Part shown: positions 1 to 7,227 of the stretch, in pieces
Layout of the letters: each line of letters opens with the position of its first letter
Numbering within the stretch: position 1 is the stretch's first letter
NCBI GenBank assembly: GCA_035254305.1
Contig: DATFAS010000167.1
Coordinates: 1-16,446 of the forward strand
Direction: 5' to 3'
DNA: 16,446 nt
Source of the DNA: DATFAS01 sp035254305
GTDB lineage: Bacteria > Bacillota > Bacilli > Aneurinibacillales > RAOX-1
Translations under genes and position numbers: made by a program
The notes under the pieces: generated by a model
The model's database searches: none
Told to the model about the DNA's origin: nothing
The model's input: the letters and a program-made list of their open reading frames with translations, nothing else

Positions 1-18
1 ACCTATAGCCAGATTCAT

Positions 19-24
19 TATAAT
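19..24 (+). promoter_or_regulatory. candidate -10 element for yfhH
   Basis: A perfect TATAAT lies 38 bases before the yfhH start. The matching -35 would fall at or beyond the window edge, so the promoter cannot be confirmed. Confidence 0.4.
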
Positions 25-61
25 AAGATAGTCCGATAAAATAATAAGGAAGTGCTCTTTA

Positions 62-364
62 ATGGAAAAACGATTTAGTGAGATGAGTAAAGAGGAATTA
101 GAACAAGCTTTAATTAAATATAAAGAAGGAGCAATGAAAAAGCATCAAGCAGGATTCTTCTCGGAATCTGCCATACTAGAACAAAAATTCTACATGGCCA
201 AATCCTATTTATTAAATCCAAGCACTTTTATTCCTGGAAAGGAATATCAAGTGGTTGGTTACGAGGGACCTTTTACTATCACCTATTTAAACGGGGTCAT
301 GGCGTGGGGAACCTTCGCTGGTTCTGAGGAAGAAATCGCCTTTCCGATCTCTCGACTTTCGTAA
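62..364 (+). CDS. yfhH: YfhH-family (DUF1811) small cytosolic protein
   Basis: A 100-residue soluble protein of unknown biochemical function. It matches from memory the Bacillus YfhH/DUF1811 family, which is about 100 residues long. Recognisable pieces are the opening MEKRFSEMSKEEL, the central MAKSYLLNPSTF and the C-terminal half with FTITYLNGVMAWG and FPISRL. There is no signal peptide, membrane segment or metal motif; the N-terminal half looks helical and the C-terminal half resembles a small beta barrel. The ATG start follows an AAGGA element about 11 bases upstream. A strong hairpin terminator lies just after the stop, so it ends its transcript. The family assignment is fairly firm; the role is not known. 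Confidence 0.85.
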   Translation: MEKRFSEMSKEELEQALIKYKEGAMKKHQAGFFSESAILEQKFYMAKSYLLNPSTFIPGKEYQVVGYEGPFTITYLNGVMAWGTFAGSEEEIAFPISRLS

Positions 365-380
365 GCTATAATACGAACAA

Positions 381-412
381 AAGTCGGACCCTATGGGATC
401 CGACTTATTTTA
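381..412. terminator. bidirectional hairpin terminator between converging genes
   Basis: The arms AAGTCGGACCC and GGGATCCGACTT pair with one bulged base across a short TAT loop. On the + strand the stem is followed by ATTTTAAT, on the - strand by TTTTGTT. It can serve yfhH and the convergent 65-aa gene. Confidence 0.85.
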
Positions 413-473
413 ATGTATTAGAATTTATAAATTTTCTTGAATTCTTAACCACACACAGGTGCAACTTGGTTAT

Positions 474-671
474 TTAAACAGCAATACTCGTATCTAAACT
501 GGATTGAATCTTACCCTTAGAAAGATGATTATCGAATACCTGTTTATCAATAACAAATCCCTCATTGGAATCCAAATAATGACAAGCATAGAAGTTACGG
601 TCTATATCGGAAAGTACGAAATGTTCTCCTTCATGTGCCCATTTATATCTTGTATCCATAAACTGTTTCAC
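474..671 (-). CDS. hypothetical protein, 65 aa, with near-consensus promoter
   Basis: I do not recognise this family. The frame stays open upstream to 737, but the likely start is the GTG at 671. It is preceded by AAGGGAG with 9 bases of spacing, and a TTGATA-17-TATAAT promoter sits just before it, so translation from 737 would start within the promoter. The product begins VKQFMDTRYKWAHEG, is mixed charged and aromatic with a mid-region FYACHYLD, and has no signal peptide, membrane helix or obvious metal site (one Cys, several His). It converges on yfhH and is flanked by ispH. The promoter and ribosome binding site argue for a real gene; function is unknown. Confidence 0.6.
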   Translation of the reverse strand: MKQFMDTRYKWAHEGEHFVLSDIDRNFYACHYLDSNEGFVIDKQVFDNHLSKGKIQSSLDTSIAV

Positions 672-708
672 AACAACCAACTCCCTTATCTTCCGATCTA
701 TTATCTGT

Positions 709-737
709 ATTATAACAACTATCGTGTATGATATCAA
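709..737 (-). promoter_or_regulatory. sigma-A promoter of the 65-aa gene
   Basis: Read leftward: TTGATA (732-737), a 17-base spacer and TATAAT (709-714). This is one mismatch from the vegetative consensus. Transcription should start near 702, about 30 bases before the GTG start. Confidence 0.8.
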
Positions 738-752
738 TAGGAATTTATCTAA

Positions 753-766
753 TTGTTATATAACAA
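753..766. repeat. perfect 14-bp palindrome TTGTTATATAACAA
   Basis: Perfect dyad centred at 759/760, 15 bp upstream of the -35 of the 65-aa gene and about 25 bp past the ispH stop. Its AT-only core and lack of a U-tract make it more like a protein-binding site than a terminator. No regulator is identifiable. Confidence 0.55.
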
Positions 767-791
767 ATTACGACAGGGACAAGGGCTTATA

Positions 792-1736
792 TTATGCTTT
801 CTCTTTAACCGTAGGTAGAATTTTGCTTGGATTGACTGTTCTTATAGGCTCCCACGTCTCAGGATTATTCTCATTAAACTGTTCAAGGTAAGCAATCACT
901 TCTCTTGTAATCGGAGTAGGAGTCGATGCACCCGAGGTGACAGCTACCTTCCTCTTTCCTTTTAACCATTCACGATTAATTTCTGTAACATCTCCTACAC
1001 GGTAAGCCTCTGTGCCCGCAATCTCTTGGGATACTTGGGCTAATCGATTCGAATTGTTACTCTTCGGATCACCCACAACAATCAGTAAATCTGCTTCTTT
1101 CGCTTGTTCTGCAACAGCTTCCTGTCTTAACTGAGTAGCCATACAGATTTCATTGAAAATTTCTGCATGTGGAAATTTGGCAATCGACTTATTCATGACA
1201 TTCTTGATATCCCACTGACTCATCGTGGTTTGGTTCGTAACAACTATTCTATCATTATCAATTTCAAGCGCTTCTAGGTCATGTTCATTTTCAATAAGAT
1301 GAACCTTGTCCGGAGCATTGCCAACTACCCCTTCTGGCTCAGGGTGCCCCTTTTTACCGATATAGATAATATCGTACCCAGCTGCCACCTTCTCTTTAAC
1401 AAGCGTATGTGTCTTTGTTACATCTGGACACGTAGCATCTACAACCGTTAATCCCTTATCACGGGCTCTTTGTTTAACTTGTGGGGAAACTCCATGTGCA
1501 GTGAAAATAACGGTTCCCTTTTCAATTTTCTCTATCATACTAAATCGATCAGGTCCATCTAAGGTGATAATCCCTTCGTGTTCGAAAGCATCTACTACAT
1601 GACTGTTATGAACAATCATGCCTAATATATAAATAGGTCGAGGGAAATCGAAGTTCTTCGCTGTCTGTGTAGCCAATACCATCGCATCCACAACACCATA
1701 ACAATATCCTCTTGGGCTAATTTTCAAGACTTCCAT
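792..1736 (-). CDS. ispH: 4-hydroxy-3-methylbut-2-enyl diphosphate reductase
   Basis: Last enzyme of the MEP pathway. It reductively dehydroxylates HMBPP to isopentenyl and dimethylallyl diphosphate using a [4Fe-4S] cluster in the cytosol. All three cluster cysteines are present at about residues 12 (GYCYGV), 103 (DATCPDV) and 198 (NEICMATQ). The substrate-binding histidines are at about 43 (VHN), 81 (AHGVS) and 131 (GHPEPEG), the last with its acid E133. NQTTMS and SNNSNRL also match the family. Length is 314 residues. The frame extends to 1763, but the ATG at 1736 has AAGGGGAG 7 bases upstream, so it is preferred. It stands alone, with its own promoter and an inverted repeat over the -10. 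Confidence 0.95.
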   Translation of the reverse strand: MEVLKISPRGYCYGVVDAMVLATQTAKNFDFPRPIYILGMIVHNSHVVDAFEHEGIITLDGPDRFSMIEKIEKGTVIFTAHGVSPQVKQRARDKGLTVVDATCPDVTKTHTLVKEKVAAGYDIIYIGKKGHPEPEGVVGNAPDKVHLIENEHDLEALEIDNDRIVVTNQTTMSQWDIKNVMNKSIAKFPHAEIFNEICMATQLRQEAVAEQAKEADLLIVVGDPKSNNSNRLAQVSQEIAGTEAYRVGDVTEINREWLKGKRKVAVTSGASTPTPITREVIAYLEQFNENNPETWEPIRTVNPSKILPTVKEKA

Positions 1737-1760
1737 TATTATTCTCCCCTTTTCAATCAT

Positions 1761-1796
1761 CATGAGAATATAGACATCTCATGGCAAAAGTCTTAA
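1761..1796 (-). promoter_or_regulatory. ispH promoter with inverted repeat around the -10
   Basis: Read leftward: TTAAGA (1791-1796), 18 bases, TATATT (1767-1772). A perfect 7-bp inverted repeat, CATGAGA (1777-1783) and TCTCATG (1761-1767) with a 9-base centre, encloses the -10 hexamer. The -10 is good and the -35 is weak. The repeat placement suggests an operator, but this is inferred from sequence only. Confidence 0.5.
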
Positions 1797-1900
1797 AAGC
1801 TATGTTAAACTACTTCAAATCTTAACAGGAAAAAGACACAATGGAAAGAAGGATAGGCGAAACCTACCCTTTTGGGAAAACTTTCCTTTTATAGAAGCAT

Positions 1901-1926
1901 AAAAAAAACCGCTCCTTACTGGAGCG
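1901..1926 (-). terminator. terminator of the small membrane protein gene
   Basis: Read leftward: CGCTCC, loop AGTAA, GGAGCG, then GGTTTTTTTT. The stem starts 2 bases after the stop codon at 1929. Classic intrinsic terminator. Confidence 0.9.
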
Positions 1927-1928
1927 AT

Positions 1929-2081
1929 TTACATGATTAAGGCTAGTCCTGTAATAAACAATAACACTAAGAATGAAATAACTGAGAATCCAAAACCAAA
2001 CTTATTCCCTTGACGTTTCGTTTGGAGAATTCCATATCCGGTAGTTAGGGTTACAAGAATTAAGATTAGCGTCATCACCAT
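1929..2081 (-). CDS. small two-helix membrane protein (DUF2759-like)
   Basis: A 50-residue product made almost entirely of two hydrophobic stretches: about residues 1-17 (MVMTLILILVTLTTGYG) and 30-49 (FSVISFLVLLFITGLALI). They are separated by a short basic linker, QTKRQGNK. It should sit in the membrane as a hairpin. It resembles the Bacillus DUF2759 family by size and layout; this is from memory and not certain. The frame is open up to an ATG at 2132, but the predicted transcription start is at about 2131 and that ATG has no ribosome binding site, whereas the ATG at 2081 has GGAG 10 bases upstream. It is monocistronic with its own promoter and terminator. Confidence 0.6.
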   Translation of the reverse strand: MVMTLILILVTLTTGYGILQTKRQGNKFGFGFSVISFLVLLFITGLALIM

Positions 2082-2137
2082 GGTCTTCACACTCCAGTCC
2101 GATCTTAATTTAAAATCCTTTAAAACATACATTAATT

Positions 2138-2166
2138 ATTGTAGTTTTTTTGAAAGCAAGAGTAAA
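2138..2166 (-). promoter_or_regulatory. promoter of the small membrane protein gene
   Basis: Read leftward: TTTACT (2161-2166), a 17-base spacer, TACAAT (2138-2143). Predicted start near 2131 gives a leader of about 50 bases to the ATG at 2081. Confidence 0.55.
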
Positions 2167-2243
2167 CCTTTTTTCCAAATTTGCCATCATTCGTTCGAAT
2201 TTGCAATTATTTTTTCATTTTATTGTTGCCAAGGGGTTGCATA

Positions 2244-2894
2244 CTATGTATCTTTCGGTTCTTTCTGAAAATCTACATATCTTGCCTCACCAGAGGTGAT
2301 CTTCGATTGGGCACTTGTTAGGTTCGTGATCCATTCAAGTAGAGCCTGTTCCTTCTCTGGTGGAGTGAGCACTGAAACAGTAACCAAGTCTAAATAAGAA
2401 ATTTGATCAACTATATACTCTTCTTTTCCTCTTAGCTCATTCTCAATCTTTCCAAGGAAAGTATAGTCTACCTCAAAATGAAAGAGATGATGCTTCACCC
2501 GTTCAATCAGTTCTCCTGCTCGTAGTGCTTCTGCCGCTCCTTTCCCATAAGCTCGAATTAAACCTCCAGCCCCTAATTTAATTCCGCCAAAATAGCGTGT
2601 GACAACGACCACACAATCCTTCACATGATTTTTCTTTAGGACCTCAAGAATAGGCTTGCCTGCCGTTCCACTTGGCTCCCCATTATCATCGGCCTTCTGG
2701 ATCTGATCCTGTTCTCCCACTAAATAGGCAGAACAATTATGAGTGGCGTCCCAGTGCTTCTTCTTCATCCTAGCGATGAATTCTTGAGCTTGTTCCTCCG
2801 TCTCTGCCCGATCAACATAACAAATAAACCGGGATCGATTAATTTCGATTTCCGTTTCTCCAAATCCTTTTACCGTATAATATCGTTCTAACAA
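2244..2894 (-). CDS. yigZ: YigZ/IMPACT-family protein (YvyE-like)
   Basis: A 216-residue protein of the YigZ/IMPACT family. Bacterial members are two-domain proteins whose cellular role is still unclear; a nucleic-acid or ribosome link has been proposed. The N-terminal UPF0029 domain carries the hallmarks KADDNGEPSGTAGKPIL (about 67-83) and YFGGIKLGAGGLIRAYG (about 101-117). The C-terminal part, from about 137, is the smaller ferredoxin-like domain. The start is a TTG at 2894 with GGAG 9 bases upstream; no better ATG is available because the conserved opening YYTVKGFGETE begins at once. An extended -10 promoter lies 37 bases upstream. There is no convincing terminator after its stop, where the next gene's region begins. 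Confidence 0.9.
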   Translation of the reverse strand: MLERYYTVKGFGETEIEINRSRFICYVDRAETEEQAQEFIARMKKKHWDATHNCSAYLVGEQDQIQKADDNGEPSGTAGKPILEVLKKNHVKDCVVVVTRYFGGIKLGAGGLIRAYGKGAAEALRAGELIERVKHHLFHFEVDYTFLGKIENELRGKEEYIVDQISYLDLVTVSVLTPPEKEQALLEWITNLTSAQSKITSGEARYVDFQKEPKDT

Positions 2895-2930
2895 AACTTC
2901 TCACTCCATCATGTTCAATGTCCTTCCTCT

Positions 2931-2939
2931 ATTATACCA
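2931..2939 (-). promoter_or_regulatory. extended -10 promoter of yigZ
   Basis: Read leftward: TGGTATAAT, a full extended -10 (TGnTATAAT). The -35 region is poor (TTGTTT at 15 bases), as is usual for extended -10 promoters. Predicted leader is about 30 bases. Confidence 0.55.
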
Positions 2940-2950
2940 AATCCCCAGAA

Positions 2951-2986
2951 AAAACAAGAAAGAGCCCTGTGATTTATACAGGACTC
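2951..2986 (-). terminator. terminator of ald
   Basis: Read leftward: GAGTCCTGT, a 7-base loop, ACAGGGCTC, then TTTCTTGTTTTTT. A nine-pair stem with one G-T pair begins 9 bases after the ald stop. Confidence 0.9.
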
Positions 2987-2995
2987 TCCTATTTA

Positions 2996-4126
2996 TTAGA
3001 CAGTGATCTTCTGTTGTAATACAAGATCGATTGGGGTATGTGGATACCCATGTGCCTCTGCAACAGCCTTGAATGTAACCTTTCCATCAATTACGTTAAT
3101 TCCTTTGGCTAATGCTGTATTTTCTTGTGCAGCTTGACGATATCCCTTATTTGCAATTTGCACTCCATAAGGAATCGTTACATTCGTTAAAGCTAAAGTA
3201 GATGTACGGGCAACGGCACCTGGCATATTAGCTACCGCATAGTGAAGGACACCGTACTTTAAGTAGGTTGGATTGCTATGTGTGGTAATTCGATCAATCG
3301 TTTCAATCGAACCCCCTTGGTCTATAGCTACATCAACGATAACAGAACCCGGTTCCATCGTTTGCACCATAGCCTCTGTAACCAAACGTGGGGCACGTGC
3401 TCCTGGAATCAACACAGCACCAACAAGTAAATCTGCTTTCTTCACAGAAGCTGCGATATTATAACTATTAGACATCAGTGTCTTGAGACGTCCACCGAAT
3501 TGATCATCTAACTGGCGAAGACGGTCTGGGTTAATATCAAGCAATGTGACACTAGCCCCTAGACCTAAGGCCATCTTAGCTGCATTGGTTCCAACGATCC
3601 CTCCACCAACAACAACCACCTCTGCAGGTGCAACCCCAGGAACTCCACCAAGTAAGACTCCCTTACCACCCTTAGATTTTTCTAAAAACTGTGCACCTAT
3701 TTGAATAGACATACGTCCTGCCACTTCACTCATAGGCATAAGGAGTGGTAGGGCACCATTATCAAGCTGAATGGTTTCATAGGCAATCGCAACAACCTTC
3801 TTGTCAACAAGCGCCTTCGTTAGCTCAGCTTCTGGTGCTAAATGTAAATAAGTATATAGAATTAATCCTTCACTGAAGAAATCATATTCTTCAGCTAATG
3901 GCTCTTTTACCTTAATCACCATTTCAGCTGCCCATGCATCTTTAGCTGTTGGAACAATTTTGGCTCCTGCAGTAGCATATTCTTCATCTGTAAATCCACT
4001 ACCCATTCCAGCCCCAGTCTCCACAAGAACCTCATGTCCACTGTTTTTAAATGCTGTTACACCTGCTGGTGTAATCCCAACACGGTTTTCGTTATTTTTT
4101 ATCTCTTTAGGAACACCTATAATCAT
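2996..4126 (-). CDS. ald: L-alanine dehydrogenase
   Basis: NAD-dependent reversible oxidative deamination of L-alanine to pyruvate and ammonia, a soluble hexamer in Bacillus used for growth on alanine and in sporulation. The canonical start MIIGVPKEIK is at 4126, with AAAGGGAG 9 bases upstream; the in-frame TTG at 4135 abuts that site and is unlikely. Residues expected for catalysis and pyruvate binding are visible: R15, K74 (KVKEPL), H95 (YLHLAP) and D269 (AIDQGG). The NAD fold shows VVVVGGGIVG at about 170-179, closing with the acidic end TLLDINP. Length is 376 residues, normal for the family. Monocistronic, with a long inverted repeat over its -10. Confidence 0.97.
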   Translation of the reverse strand: MIIGVPKEIKNNENRVGITPAGVTAFKNSGHEVLVETGAGMGSGFTDEEYATAGAKIVPTAKDAWAAEMVIKVKEPLAEEYDFFSEGLILYTYLHLAPEAELTKALVDKKVVAIAYETIQLDNGALPLLMPMSEVAGRMSIQIGAQFLEKSKGGKGVLLGGVPGVAPAEVVVVGGGIVGTNAAKMALGLGASVTLLDINPDRLRQLDDQFGGRLKTLMSNSYNIAASVKKADLLVGAVLIPGARAPRLVTEAMVQTMEPGSVIVDVAIDQGGSIETIDRITTHSNPTYLKYGVLHYAVANMPGAVARTSTLALTNVTIPYGVQIANKGYRQAAQENTALAKGINVIDGKVTFKAVAEAHGYPHTPIDLVLQQKITV

Positions 4127-4179
4127 ATCGATCAACTCCCTTTATTTAAGCGATCTATTTCATTTCCTCTTGCCATTTC

Positions 4180-4212
4180 ATTATAAGGTATGACCAAAAA
4201 CTCAAACCTTAT
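4180..4212 (-). promoter_or_regulatory. ald -10 element overlapped by an 11-bp inverted repeat
   Basis: TATAAT (4180-4185, read leftward) lies 44 bases before the ribosome binding site. The corresponding -35 (GGTTTG, 17 bases away) is poor. An inverted repeat with arms 4183-4193 and 4202-4212 (10 of 11 bases matching, 8-base centre) covers the spacer and -35, a typical operator position. A weak -35 plus a dyad fits an activator- or repressor-controlled promoter. Confidence 0.5.
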
Positions 4213-4238
4213 GTAAAATGCAAAACTTTCTTACGCTT

Positions 4239-4258
4239 ATTTGTGGAAAACCACAAAT
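4239..4258. repeat. 8-bp hairpin in the pepF-ald gap
   Basis: ATTTGTGG, loop AAAA, CCACAAAT: a perfect inverted repeat starting 13 bases after the pepF stop. No U-tract follows in the leftward direction, so it is at best an atypical terminator and could instead be a binding site upstream of ald. Confidence 0.4.
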
Positions 4259-4271
4259 GAAATGTAAACGT

Positions 4272-6173
4272 TTAAGATGCGAGGAGTTTAGATAATTCAT
4301 CTAAGGTTTCTTCGAACCCTTTTAGAGCTTGTTTAATCACTTTTGGGGAGTTCATATTTACTCCGGCGTCCTTAAGAACCTCCATAGGATCCTTGGAATC
4401 ACCAGCAGAAAGAAACTTATGGATATAGCGATCAACAGCAGGCTGCCCTTCCTCCATCATCTGCCTAGCAAAAACATTAGCAGCAGCAAATCCTGTTGCA
4501 TACTGGTAAACATAATAATTACGATAAAAATGAGGAATCCTTGCCCACCCAAGGGAAGCTAATTTGTCGATCTGAAGGCTTGGGCCATAATACTTTTTCA
4601 ATAAATCCCCATAAATCTTCGACATAGCTTCAGCTGTTAAGGCTTCTCCCTTCTCAGATTTTTCATGAATGATCTTTTCAAATTCAGCAAATAAAGTTTG
4701 TAGGAATAGTGTCCCACTGTAATCCTCAAGTCTTTGGTTTAGAATTGCTATCTTTTCCTGCTTGGATTTGGCATTGTTGTACATTTCTTTAAATAGTAAT
4801 GCTTCGTTTGTTGTGGAGGCTACTTCGGCTGTGAAGATGGGATATCCAGAATTTAAGTATTTCTGATTCTTATTGGTGAAATAACTATGTGCAGCATGCC
4901 CGAATTCATGGGCTAGGGTAAATACATCATCCATCCCACCGCGGTAGTTTAATAGGATGAACGGGTGAACATCATAAGCACCCCATTGATAGGCACCAGA
5001 TCGCTTTCCGGGTGTATAATACACATCGATCCAGCGTTCGTTGAATGCTTTATCAAGTAAGTGACTATATTCCTCTCCAAGAATAGATAGCCCCTCTTTT
5101 ACCCTTTTCTGAGCTTGTGGGTAAGGAATATAGGAGGGCTTTTTATTTTTTTCAAATCCCAAATATAGGTCATATAGATGTAATTTATGGGTACCTACAG
5201 CCTTCTCCTTCAAGGCCATGTACTCATGGAGTTTAGGTAGTTCCTCATGTACAGTGGAAATTAAATTATCATATACAGATAATGGAATATTATTTGTTTC
5301 TAAGCTAGCTTGCCGGGTAGATGAATAATTTCTTACATCCGCATAGAAGATATTTTTCTTTACCTCTGACTGTAGGATTTGTGCGAAGGTATCCTTAAAC
5401 TGGTTAATCGTTTGATAATAGGCTTCGAATGCACGTTTTCGTATTTCACGATTTTCACTTTGAATGTAGGTACCATAATTGGCTGGAGTAAGCTTGACTT
5501 CTTTCCCACTCTCATCCTTAATAGTGGGGAAGGTAATATCCTTTGTTAGCATGCTAAAAATACTCTCAGGTGTATTGGCCATGGCCCCACTTTTAGCCAG
5601 AATCTCCTCCATTTCCTTTGGCAAGGTATGATCTTTACTTCGAATTTGCACATTTACCCATCTACGGTATTCCTGTAGGTCAGGTTCATCAAGGAATTTA
5701 GTTAGCTTTGATTTAGGAATAGCCAACAACTCAGGAATAACGAATGATGTCTGTTCTCCAACCTTTATGGAAAGATCATCAACCTGAGAGGATAGCTGTT
5801 GAAACTGAGAGCTATTTTTGTTGGTATGAAAGGATAATTTGGCATACGCAAAGACCTTTTCAAATATTCGGTTAATCCTTACATACTGATCAAGTACTTG
5901 TTTTAATTGTTGAGGTGATTGATGAAGTGTTCCTACAAAGCCATTCAGTTGTTCAGACAAGCTCTCCACCTCAGTAATATCCTTCTTCCACTCCTCCTGT
6001 GAATGATATAGATCCTCTAATCGCCACTTAAAGTCTAGAGGGATTTGGTCACGTGATTGATATTGAGGGACCATCTCAGAAGTATGTATTTTTTCCGCAT
6101 GCACCATGCTATTGAAATTTGGCAGTAAGATAGAAATAGTAGTAAGTATCGTTACGATCTTAGATGATCTCAT
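4272..6173 (-). CDS. pepF: oligoendopeptidase F (M3B) with apparent signal peptide
   Basis: Zinc metallopeptidase of family M3B that cleaves short peptides internally. The zinc motif HEFGH is at about 422-426 within LAHEFGHAAHSYF, with the third ligand E450 in FTAEVAST. Upstream is the M3 helical body, including the YQWGAYDVHPF substrate region at about 395-405. Length is 633 residues, longer at the N-terminus than cytosolic PepF proteins of about 600. The extra segment looks like a Sec signal peptide: RSSK, a hydrophobic run IVTILTTISILLP, then VHA at 24-26 as a type I cleavage site. The ATG at 6173 is preceded directly by an in-frame TAG, so it is the furthest start; GGAAAGGAG is 14 bases upstream, rather far. 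Monocistronic. Confidence 0.93.
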   Translation of the reverse strand: MRSSKIVTILTTISILLPNFNSMVHAEKIHTSEMVPQYQSRDQIPLDFKWRLEDLYHSQEEWKKDITEVESLSEQLNGFVGTLHQSPQQLKQVLDQYVRINRIFEKVFAYAKLSFHTNKNSSQFQQLSSQVDDLSIKVGEQTSFVIPELLAIPKSKLTKFLDEPDLQEYRRWVNVQIRSKDHTLPKEMEEILAKSGAMANTPESIFSMLTKDITFPTIKDESGKEVKLTPANYGTYIQSENREIRKRAFEAYYQTINQFKDTFAQILQSEVKKNIFYADVRNYSSTRQASLETNNIPLSVYDNLISTVHEELPKLHEYMALKEKAVGTHKLHLYDLYLGFEKNKKPSYIPYPQAQKRVKEGLSILGEEYSHLLDKAFNERWIDVYYTPGKRSGAYQWGAYDVHPFILLNYRGGMDDVFTLAHEFGHAAHSYFTNKNQKYLNSGYPIFTAEVASTTNEALLFKEMYNNAKSKQEKIAILNQRLEDYSGTLFLQTLFAEFEKIIHEKSEKGEALTAEAMSKIYGDLLKKYYGPSLQIDKLASLGWARIPHFYRNYYVYQYATGFAAANVFARQMMEEGQPAVDRYIHKFLSAGDSKDPMEVLKDAGVNMNSPKVIKQALKGFEETLDELSKLLAS

Positions 6174-6301
6174 CTATTGTCTTATTGCTCCTTTCCAAAA
6201 AACGATTGACATCAAATTGGAATGAAATACATTGTGATGGTGTAATGTAAATAGTTTCCGCAGGTTTGGGTACATGAATTTTAGGAAGTTTAAAACGAAA
6301 G

Positions 6302-6327
6302 AAAAGTAGAGTGGATGCTCTACTTTT
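6302..6327. terminator. second hairpin terminator between the Nudix gene and pepF
   Basis: AAAAGTAGAG and CTCTACTTTT pair perfectly over a 6-base loop, with U-rich tails on both strands (TTATTTTT rightward, TCTTTCG leftward). It lies behind another terminator at 6367-6400, making a tandem stop for the Nudix gene. The remaining gap to pepF (6174-6301) holds only a weak candidate promoter. Confidence 0.7.
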
Positions 6328-6366
6328 TATTTTTAATAATATGTTTCAATTCCATTTAATTTATTA

Positions 6367-6400
6367 CAAAGAAAAACCGAGTATCCTAGAAATACTCGGT
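6367..6400 (-). terminator. terminator of the Nudix gene
   Basis: Read leftward: ACCGAGTAT, loop TTCTAGG, ATACTCGGT, then TTTTCTTTG. A perfect nine-pair stem with U-tract. Confidence 0.9.
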
Positions 6401-6429
6401 TATCAGTCTCTTTCAGAGCCTTTTTTTAT

Positions 6430-7041
6430 CTATTGTTTCTTAATTTTCTCAAGAAAATCACGTAAAATTCGAGCTGTGATGCCCCAGATCACCTTATCAC
6501 CGTATTGATAAAAATACTCTGGGATACTTGATTTTCTCCACTTGTAATCTTTCCCACCTGGTATTAAATGAAAGGGAAAGTCTTCTGGTGGCTGTATTGT
6601 AAGAGGAAGAAAATATAATTCTGGTTCACAATTGAGAAGATAATCTAATGGGACAGTAAAAACCTCATGTACTTCTTGGGGATCAGGGTGTAATTCTACT
6701 GCTTTCAATCGACAAAGAAAGGGATAAATAATAGTGTGAGGGGTAACGAAAATATCGAGATGGCCCATCATTTCTATATTATCCGATTGAATGCCTAATT
6801 CCTCACATGTCTCTCGAATGGCAGCAGCTTCTTCAGTAGGATCACCTGGTTCAATCCGTCCACCCGGAAAACAGATCTCTCCCGGTTGATTCCGTAGTTT
6901 ATGCCCTCTTACTTGAAATAATACCGATAATTCTCCTTTAACATCAATTAAGGTTAACATGACTGAAGCTGATCTTAGACTCTCAGCCCCAAGAATTCGA
7001 GGTGTTCGATTTCGATAAACCGACTTAATTTGCTCCAACAT
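6430..7041 (-). CDS. Nudix hydrolase, CoA pyrophosphatase type
   Basis: Probable CoA diphosphatase (NudL/YeaB-like), splitting CoA to 4'-phosphopantetheine and adenosine 3',5'-bisphosphate. The Nudix box is GGRIEPGDPTEEAAAIRETC, followed by EELGI (about residues 60-84 from this start). It has G-x5-D and eight residues before RE, the spacing I recall for the CoA-pyrophosphatase branch. The stretch RNQPGEICFPGG before it also fits that branch. Length is 203 residues. The frame opens at an ATG at 7074, but that has only a poor GGAAAA upstream. The ATG at 7041 gives the usual family opening and has GGGGAT 11 bases upstream; the TTG at 7047 is also possible. Monocistronic, with two terminators behind it. 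Substrate is inferred. Confidence 0.88.
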   Translation of the reverse strand: MLEQIKSVYRNRTPRILGAESLRSASVMLTLIDVKGELSVLFQVRGHKLRNQPGEICFPGGRIEPGDPTEEAAAIRETCEELGIQSDNIEMMGHLDIFVTPHTIIYPFLCRLKAVELHPDPQEVHEVFTVPLDYLLNCEPELYFLPLTIQPPEDFPFHLIPGGKDYKWRKSSIPEYFYQYGDKVIWGITARILRDFLEKIKKQ

Positions 7042-7170
7042 ATCCAATAAACATCCCCATTTTCTCCTAATCATTTTTCCGTTTATTTAAAATTCTGATC
7101 ATATCCCTTGAACTTTCGTTACAATTCTGCATAAATTTATTATTTCCGAGGAAATTCAACAAAAATGATG

Positions 7171-7205
7171 AAAAAAGACGGAAGCCTTGGCCTCAACGTC
7201 TTTTT
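7171..7205. terminator. terminator of the moeA-moeA-moaA operon
   Basis: AAAAAGACG and CGTCTTTTT form a nine-pair stem with an inner GCC/GGC pairing, and the A/T arms act as U-tracts either way. It lies 23 bases past the moaA stop. Confidence 0.85.
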
Positions 7206-7227
7206 CCACCACCAACTGTCTTCTTGA

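Noticed and set aside
504..731. 75-codon open frame on the + strand
   Set aside because: No ribosome binding site or recognisable product. It lies opposite the 65-aa gene, which has a near-consensus promoter and a good ribosome binding site.
2178..2204. AATTTGC direct repeat spaced exactly 20 bases
   Set aside because: Only two copies of a short AT-rich word upstream of the small membrane protein promoter; consistent with chance.
6200..6300. pepF promoter (TTTACA followed 16 bases later by TATTTC)
   Set aside because: The -10 is too poor to call.
7070..7140. Nudix gene promoter (TTGTAA, 15 bases, TATGAT, read leftward)
   Set aside because: Spacing is too short and no supporting extended -10 is present.
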